Notes under the pieces: generated by a model | What the model was told of the DNA's origin: nothing | The model's input: only the letters and a program-made list of their open reading frames with translations | Databases searched by the model: none | Shown here: positions 7,016-11,396 of the stretch, in pieces | Layout of the letters: each line of letters opens with the position of its first letter | Numbering within the stretch: the stretch's first letter is position 1 | Origin: an uncultured Eggerthellaceae bacterium | GTDB taxonomy: Bacteria; Actinomycetota; Coriobacteriia; Coriobacteriales; Eggerthellaceae | Reading direction: 5' to 3' | NCBI GenBank assembly: GCA_948829205.1 | Contig: CAQLOA010000002.1 | Span: 1-11,396 of the forward strand | Length of the DNA stretch: 11,396 nt | Position numbers and translations under genes: made by a program

Positions 7016-7071
7016 ACCTCAAAGAACAAACCAGCTGCGCAACGCAAGCGCCGCCGGCGAACTCCGAAACG

Positions 7072-7109
7072 AAAAAGCGCCCGTGTCCGCCGAGAAGACG
7101 GATGGGCGC
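7072..7109 (-). terminator. Intrinsic terminator in the leader of gene A (possible attenuator)
   Basis: In minus-strand RNA, 7109-7104 (GCGCCC) pairs with 7082-7077 (GGGCGC), and 7102-7097 (UCCGUC) pairs with 7091-7086 (GGCGGA), including one U-G. The loop is UUCUC and a small bulge separates the two stems. Five U follow at once (7076-7072), then CGUUU. This is the clearest intrinsic terminator in the window. It stands 68 bases before the gene A start codon and about 670 bases after the stop of gene B, and the GC-rich bases between it and the ATG show no good promoter. It therefore probably interrupts the gene A leader transcript. Confidence 0.75.
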
Positions 7110-7495
7110 AAAGACAGAAAGGCAACCGGAAAAGAACCCGGTCGCCTTGGTTGCGTATGAAAACTTGTTGTTGGAATCAGGGCCGAAAGCCTGCGGCTCC
7201 GGCGAGAAGTCAGCCGTCTTTTCGCTGACTTGATTACTAGACGTGAGGCGTAAGGACGAAAAGTCCGGGTGGGTTAGATTAGAACGCCCCCCCCCCGTGG
7301 GTGAAAATCCGGACGCCGTTGCGCAAAGGCATCATGATGGCCTTAGCTACGTTGGAAACGCTGCATGTTGTCAGCATGTTCGGCACGCCCGCTTGTTCCC
7401 CTTTCGCGCTTCGCGCATACGTGTACTAGCGGCCCGATAATACACCGTTTCGTTACATTACCGCCATAAAAAGCGCAAAAAGAGAGACAAATGAC
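7077..7495 (-). ncRNA. Structured 5' leader RNA of gene A (candidate riboswitch or attenuator, class unknown)
   Basis: About 420 bases without a gene contain a series of hairpins. They are a near-palindrome at 7326-7344, a long-range stem GUCCGG/CCGGAC (7263-7268 with 7309-7314) inside GGCGU/ACGCC (7247-7251 with 7313-7317), an 8-bp stem at 7207-7214/7224-7231, a small GGC/GCC stem at 7181-7191, an 11-bp stem at 7119-7129/7138-7148 whose single wobble pairs only in minus RNA, and the terminator at 7072-7109. GUCC at 7263-7266 can also pair locally with GGAC at 7254-7257, so two folds compete. I compared it from memory with cobalamin, c-di-GMP, c-di-AMP, FMN, TPP, glycine and guanidine classes and could not match it. 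A plain untranslated leader remains possible. Confidence 0.45.
7287..7296. repeat. C10 homopolymer tract (G10 in the leader RNA of gene A)
   Basis: Ten consecutive C on the plus strand lie inside the loop closed by the GUCCGG/CCGGAC stem of the leader. Tracts this long slip during replication and are used as phase-variation switches upstream of surface genes in other bacteria. The tract is untranslated, about 285 bases before the start codon, so any effect would be on transcription or RNA folding. Length may also be a sequencing error. Confidence 0.7.
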
Positions 7496-7523
7496 ATGGT
7501 AAAGCTAGACTTTAGCACGTCAA
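7496..7523 (-). promoter_or_regulatory. Promoter candidate for the gene A leader
   Basis: On the minus strand TTGACG (7523-7518) is followed after 16 bases by TACCAT (7501-7496), five and four matches to the sigma-70 consensus. It is the best pair I found in the intergenic region, which is AT-richer here than on either side. Use of this site would give a leader of about 485 bases. Confidence 0.35.
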
Positions 7524-7579
7524 AAGCCAACTCGATTTATCTCGAAAAAGCCCCCTTCGAGACGTATATTCGGTTTTCA

Positions 7580-7609
7580 TGACATGGCAAATATCGCCAA
7601 ATCATGTCA
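7580..7609. repeat. Small interrupted palindrome between genes A and B
   Basis: TGACATG (7580-7586) and CATGTCA (7603-7609) are inverted copies, with TGGC/GCCA (7585-7588, 7596-7599) nested off-centre inside. It lies upstream of the promoter candidate at 7496-7523 and could be a regulator site. There is no direct evidence for that, and such short symmetry can occur by chance. Confidence 0.3.
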
Positions 7610-7686
7610 GTTGTCCAAACTCGCTCCTTTCATTCCAGGCACTTTCATGCTTCTGTGCCTATGTCCCATACAACGACTGCAGCATT

Positions 7687-7745
7687 CCTGCAGAACGTGG
7701 ATTCGATGCGTCCGACGTTCGATGCCCGAGTCCACGTTCTGCAGG
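7687..7745. repeat. 15-bp perfect inverted repeat downstream of gene B
   Basis: The arms 7687-7701 (starting CCTGCAGAACG) and 7731-7745 are perfect inverted copies separated by 29 bases. The spacer holds TTCGATGC twice (7702-7709, 7718-7725). CTGCAG occurs three times nearby (7677, 7688, 7739). The right arm overlaps the hairpin at 7741-7769, so in RNA only one of the two can form. It could be a 3'-end processing structure, or the remains of a tiny mobile element. Confidence 0.6.
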
Positions 7746-7769
7746 GGCGCATGCAACCTGCGCCCCTGC
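7741..7769 (-). terminator. GC-rich hairpin directly behind gene B (possible terminator)
   Basis: GCAGGGGCGC (7741-7750) and GCGCCCCTGC (7760-7769) form a perfect 10-bp stem with a 9-base loop, starting 7 bases after the stop codon of gene B. No U-tract follows in minus-strand RNA, so it is either a weak or factor-assisted terminator or an mRNA-end stabiliser. Confidence 0.5.
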
Positions 7770-7776
7770 CTTGTCG

Positions 7777-10700
7777 TTAGATAACCGGCTGCACGCCTTC
7801 CCTAGAAACAGGGCTCTTCGCAGCTCCCTTGGACTTGTCCTCGTCAAGGACGTCGTCCTCGTACTTCTTGACCTTGTGGTTGTAGCCCAGCCTGCGAGCA
7901 ATCACGCCGCCTCCGTAGATCGCGGTGATGATGATTCCTAGCAGGATGTAGTAGTGCACCCAGCAGAACGGGTGGTCGAACGCGCTCATGGGGGTCTCGT
8001 CGTCCTCAATCTGCGCAAGCGGGTTTCCGTCGTCGGCAATGGCCTCAGCGGCTGCAGCGCCCGGACCGATGACAGGAGTGGCCAGGAAGTCAGCGACGGT
8101 GGTCACCAGCGTCTCGAGCGGACCAGGCGTGGGGGGAGTCGGCGGGGTCACGGGAACCGCGACGGGCGTGATGGTGAAGTCGCCGTCGATGACGGTCACC
8201 TCATAGTTGCCGTTCTCGTCGAAGCTGGCGGTAAGGTCGTCGACGTAGGTTCCCACAGCCTCGGAATCGCCCTTGCGGAAGTAGCTCACGCCGGTGAGCT
8301 CGCGTCCGGCAATCTCGCCCTCGATGGTGCCCGTGAACTCGGGATCGTCGGAGCCTGCCACCTTGGTGGCGTCATTCACCGTGATGGTGACCGGCGCAGG
8401 GTTGATGGTAACCGTGCGGCTTATCGGACCGACCGGATTGGTGCCGGGCCTGGTGATGCGAACATATACCGTATGGGTTCCGGCGTCTTGATAGCCGGGG
8501 TTCATGGTGGCCCAAGGACCGTCCTGCGATTCGGCATACTCAATAGTCCAGCCGTTGACAGGTTCGACGACGATGGAATGGTCCTGGCCGTCGTATGTAG
8601 TCACGACGGACCGCGCGATGATGTCAGCCGCATCCGGCGGGATGATGATGAACTTTCCGTTTTCAACGGTCACGTTGTAGTTGCGCTGGCTTGGAACAGA
8701 CGCAGTCAGAATGCCTTCGTAGATTCCGACTTCTTCGGTGGGGTTCGTGCGGCTGGTGGCGATGCCGCTGATGGTCTCGTCGTTCACAGTTCCCGCAATC
8801 GTGTACGTAATCTCGGGATCGTCTGCGCCGAACTTCTTGGTCTTGTCTTCGACCTTGACCGTGACGTCAACAGGCCTGATCCGGTAAGGAACCTCGACCG
8901 TTCCGCAATAGTTGCCCTGGCCCGTGATGGTTACAGCCACAGGCCCCGCGTTGGTTGTGTCGGCCGTAGAGGCCTGAACATAATCAGTTCCTTTCGCAAG
9001 GGTGTTCTGGCCAGAGGCAACCTCGGGATTCTGGACGCTCTCCCAAGACTTGCCGTTGTAGTCCTTGTCATCGAGTGCGCCGACTTTCATATCCTTGTAG
9101 GGATCGTCCTTGGGCCCGTTGGGGTTGTCGGGGTCAACCGGCGGAATTGGGTACGGATAGTCAGGTTTCGGGTCGTCGGGGTCAACCGGAGGTAGAGCCT
9201 TCGGATAGACCGTCAGCGCGCCTTCTTCGATCGTGAAGCTGTAGTTGCTTGCCTTGTATTCATTGACGCCTTCGGCTCTTTCGGTGGAAGCTTTTCCAAC
9301 TACCTCAATGCCGTTGTCTATGCCCTCGATGGCGCCAGTGGGATCGTTGTTGACGCGCTTGACGTCCGTAAGCGCACCCGTAGTATTAATGTCGGCCTCG
9401 TTCTTGAGGGCCTGGGGAATGCTGTCTTCGTTCTCAAGACCAGCCGTCAGCGCGGTTCCGTCATAGATCTTCGAAGCGGACTTCGACGCCAACGTGACTC
9501 CCATGGGCTTAACCGTCAACTTGCCAGGAACAGGATTGATAGCAAACTGGCTAGTGACGTCGACGCCGTTCGCAGACTTGACGACGAAGTCGCCGGTCAC
9601 ATTGTTCGACATCTCGGCCACCGCGTCCTTGCTCTTCGGATCGCTGGTGTTAATGCCCTCGATGGTGTAGACGGCATCGTTGAAGGTAAATTGGTGCGCA
9701 TCAACATTGCCGGCGTTGAATCCGGGGGTTGCAGAGGTGATGCTGGCCAGCCCGGTGGCCTCGAACTCGGTCACACCGTCATAGGTTTTCTCGTTTGACG
9801 TGCCTGTTATAACGATGGTTGCTATCGCATCCGTTGCGCGAGTTACCGTAAGCAGGCCATTCGAGGTCTTGATTACGTAGTTGGTCGAAAGAGGCTCGTT
9901 TTCAAAGACAGCCGTAAAGAAGTTTTCGGAAGAACCCGGATCGGTTTGCGTGCCTGTGTAAGCGACCTTGAGCGATTCCTCGTCGTTCTTGACGAAGCTA
10001 CCTTCGGTGACGGTGTATTCGTGCTTCGTAAGAGGAGTTCCGTCGAACTCTTTTTCGTCGTTGACGCTCTTTAGCGTCACCTCGCGTGGAGCGATGGTGA
10101 ACTCGTCCGTTACCATCACTTCAGGATGCTTGTTCGTAGCCGGCCAAACCGCCGTCACCACGTACTCAGACGCATCGGCGGGACGATCTGTCGACCCAAG
10201 GCCTTCTTCGCCCTTCTTCTTGAAGTAGTAAGTGGAGGCTTCTCCCAGGAAGGGGTTCTTGTCGACAATCACATAACCAGCGGGCAGGGGATCCCCGTCG
10301 TAAGTCTTTCCCGCGGCATGTATCTTTGCCGAATAGGTAAGGGGCATCCATGTTCCCTTAAGGAGAACGTCAGAACCGATCTTGATGTCGCCGACAACAA
10401 CTTCGCCTTCGCCGTTGATCTTCCAACCAGAGAACTGATAGACGGCAAGGGCCTTGCCGTTGCTGTCGAGAGCATAGGCATATTCGCCGTTGCTGTGACG
10501 GGAATCGACCGCGTAGGAACTGCCGGTGACGATTCCCTTGACGTCGTGCGGCTTGTCGAGCGTCTGGGTTCCGTCTGCGCCAACGAACTTGTCGACGCCT
10601 GCCATGTCGAGCCCGGTCCATTCGTAAGTAACATTGTATTTGCGCGGGAAGTAAAGCTTCAGCGTGTTGCCATCGAGAGCGGCGCGCACCGAAGTGCTTG

Positions 10701-11396
10701 CATAGCTCTCCGAATCAATCGTAAAGGGCACCGTCTGCGTGGAATTGTCGCTGATGTTAGTCGTGATGTCGACCGACTCCACGTTGCCGGCAAGCTTTCC
10801 GTTCTCTACCCTGACGTTGTAGTCGCCCCATGTCGGAAGAGCAGTCCCGTTGGGCTTCTTTGCAGCAACGCTCATGGCGTCCTTTATAGGCTGCTCGGTG
10901 GTCGAATCGAGGTACTCGACCGTCAAGGTTTGCTCGGAAGGAAGCGCGTTGATCTTGAGACCGACTACCCATACGGGGTATTTACCCTTAGGCGGATTGC
11001 CCATGTCGGAGCCTAGGCGCATGAACGGGATGTCGAAGTTGTCCGTGTCTTCGGTCGTGTACCCAACGCCTGGCTGGTTGGCCAGCTCGGTATAGGTGCT
11101 GGGCGACGAAACTTTGGTGTAGGCCTGCCCCTGCACCACTGTTGGCGCGCCTGGCTGTGCCTTTACACATACCTCTTGAATCTCCCAATATTGGGCAATG
11201 CTCAAAGCCATGCCGGGCTTGTCAGCGTTAGGGCTGTAGTAATACGTTCTGTACTGGTTGCCAATTTTCTGGTTGTCGGCGGAATAGATCTGATAGATGA
11301 CGCAGGCCGGCCTGTCCGATGCTCCAGGATTGCCCTTCCACTGCTCTTCCGTATACGGCCAGTCTTTTACGTTCATGATGACGTTGTCGCCAAGGC
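7777..11396 (-). CDS. Giant MBG-repeat surface protein B, 5' end cut by window edge
   Basis: The frame is open to the right edge. The ATG at 11376 is internal, since LGDNVI precedes it in frame and no signal peptide is seen. Numbered from that Met, 1199 residues are visible: an unassigned N-terminal region (1-245), a SHIRT-like domain (247-346, VTYEW and FSGWKING) matching one in protein A, then MBG-type repeats marked by TYDG, EFDG, TYDG, IYDG, DYNG, KFGA, TYDG and VAGS near 358, 443, 531, 637, 772, 848, 927 and 1006. A Pro/Asp-rich spacer (728-760) splits the repeat chain. The end repeats the anchor of A: Pro-rich linker (1077-1086), HPFCWVHYYILLG, a membrane helix to about 1161, then a charged tail. 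No LPXTG. It is a paralogue of A, probably an adhesin or wall-spanning stalk of unknown ligand. Confidence 0.88.
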   Translation of the reverse strand, partial: LGDNVIMNVKDWPYTEEQWKGNPGASDRPACVIYQIYSADNQKIGNQYRTYYYSPNADKPGMALSIAQYWEIQEVCVKAQPGAPTVVQGQAYTKVSSPSTYTELANQPGVGYTTEDTDNFDIPFMRLGSDMGNPPKGKYPVWVVGLKINALPSEQTLTVEYLDSTTEQPIKDAMSVAAKKPNGTALPTWGDYNVRVENGKLAGNVESVDITTNISDNSTQTVPFTIDSESYASTSVRAALDGNTLKLYFPRKYNVTYEWTGLDMAGVDKFVGADGTQTLDKPHDVKGIVTGSSYAVDSRHSNGEYAYALDSNGKALAVYQFSGWKINGEGEVVVGDIKIGSDVLLKGTWMPLTYSAKIHAAGKTYDGDPLPAGYVIVDKNPFLGEASTYYFKKKGEEGLGSTDRPADASEYVVTAVWPATNKHPEVMVTDEFTIAPREVTLKSVNDEKEFDGTPLTKHEYTVTEGSFVKNDEESLKVAYTGTQTDPGSSENFFTAVFENEPLSTNYVIKTSNGLLTVTRATDAIATIVITGTSNEKTYDGVTEFEATGLASITSATPGFNAGNVDAHQFTFNDAVYTIEGINTSDPKSKDAVAEMSNNVTGDFVVKSANGVDVTSQFAINPVPGKLTVKPMGVTLASKSASKIYDGTALTAGLENEDSIPQALKNEADINTTGALTDVKRVNNDPTGAIEGIDNGIEVVGKASTERAEGVNEYKASNYSFTIEEGALTVYPKALPPVDPDDPKPDYPYPIPPVDPDNPNGPKDDPYKDMKVGALDDKDYNGKSWESVQNPEVASGQNTLAKGTDYVQASTADTTNAGPVAVTITGQGNYCGTVEVPYRIRPVDVTVKVEDKTKKFGADDPEITYTIAGTVNDETISGIATSRTNPTEEVGIYEGILTASVPSQRNYNVTVENGKFIIIPPDAADIIARSVVTTYDGQDHSIVVEPVNGWTIEYAESQDGPWATMNPGYQDAGTHTVYVRITRPGTNPVGPISRTVTINPAPVTITVNDATKVAGSDDPEFTGTIEGEIAGRELTGVSYFRKGDSEAVGTYVDDLTASFDENGNYEVTVIDGDFTITPVAVPVTPPTPPTPGPLETLVTTVADFLATPVIGPGAAAAEAIADDGNPLAQIEDDETPMSAFDHPFCWVHYYILLGIIITAIYGGGVIARRLGYNHKVKKYEDDVLDEDKSKGAAKSPVSREGVQPVI
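7851..8130. repeat. Diverged direct repeat, 3' coding end of gene B (copy 2)
   Basis: This partner of 3061-3340 is in the same orientation and gapless. It encodes the same anchor cassette in gene B. The conservation at DNA level (about 88% over the best 180 bases, counted by eye) against dissimilar upstream repeats points to either a recent duplication of the end or gene conversion between the paralogues. Confidence 0.85.

Noticed and set aside
7254..7275. GACGAAAAGTCCGGG resembling the conserved GAGGAAAGTCC of RNase P RNA
   Set aside because: The other RNase P conserved blocks (ACAGAAA and the 3' partner strand) are missing; it is explained by a small hairpin.
7297..7330. Plus-strand GGTGAAAATCCGG-like stretch reminiscent of a cobalamin riboswitch core
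   Set aside because: The following obligatory part resembling CCCGCCACTGT is absent, the upstream elements do not fit, and no gene on the plus strand follows.
7380..7425. Fifteen-codon upstream ORF on the minus strand in the gene A leader (ATG near 7418, TGA near 7373)
   Set aside because: No Shine-Dalgarno sequence, no amino-acid run suggestive of a leader peptide, and such short frames are expected by chance.
7954..9195. Long plus-strand open frame (413 codons) opposite gene B
   Set aside because: Antisense shadow of gene B; the translation resembles that of the other shadow because the two genes share their 3' ends, and no ribosome site or domain supports it.
9120..9200. Possible LPXTG or other sortase signal in the Pro-rich stretch of protein B
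   Set aside because: The segment (LPPVDPD) is in the middle of the protein and lacks the Thr-Gly and a following hydrophobic tail; it is a spacer.
11377..11396. Treating the ATG at 11376 as the real start of gene B
   Set aside because: The frame continues to the window edge, there is no signal peptide after this Met, and a secreted paralogue must have one; no clear ribosome site is visible.

Overview
The window looks like an accessory stretch of a moderately GC-rich actinobacterial genome. Two giant signal-peptide/MBG-type repeat surface proteins with a short non-LPXTG membrane anchor resemble those of gut Coriobacteriia (Eggerthellaceae: Eggerthella, Gordonibacter, Slackia and relatives). 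This taxonomic guess comes from remembered family resemblance, not from a search. Every gene I accept lies on the minus strand, so transcription runs from high to low coordinates. No rRNA, tRNA, CRISPR array or insertion sequence was seen.

Layout in transcription order. (1) 11396-7777: a surface protein ('B') whose start lies beyond the right edge. It is a string of beta-rich MBG-like repeats ending in a proline-rich linker, one transmembrane helix and a charged tail. (2) 7776-7004: 773 bases without a gene. They hold a large inverted repeat and a GC hairpin behind gene B, a promoter candidate near 7510, and a hairpin-rich leader. The leader contains a run of ten C (G on the transcribed sense strand) and ends in a strong intrinsic terminator only 68 bases before the next start codon, an arrangement typical of attenuation or riboswitch control. 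(3) 7003-2987: surface protein 'A', 1338 aa, complete. Its last part is a diverged copy of the end of B. (4) 2986-2775: hairpins including a 58-bp element that recurs at 1273-1330, then a nearly perfect 40-bp palindrome over the next start codon. (5) 2774-1349: a helix-turn-helix protein and a nucleotidyltransferase, arranged like an AbiE-type (type IV) toxin-antitoxin pair. (6) 1348-1169: the second copy of the 58-bp element with a terminator hairpin, then two identical-pattern operator half-palindromes. (7) 1168-1: an MqsA-like HTH antitoxin followed after 3 bases by a zeta-type kinase toxin, cut by the left edge.

The locus therefore combines a tandem pair of paralogous surface proteins, probably adhesins or wall-spanning stalks, with two consecutive toxin-antitoxin-like modules, each with its own visible operator. 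The parts most worth following are the structured leader of gene A with its homopolymer tract, the duplicated 58-bp hairpin element placed 18-20 bases behind two unrelated genes, and the HTH/nucleotidyltransferase pair with its start-codon palindrome.
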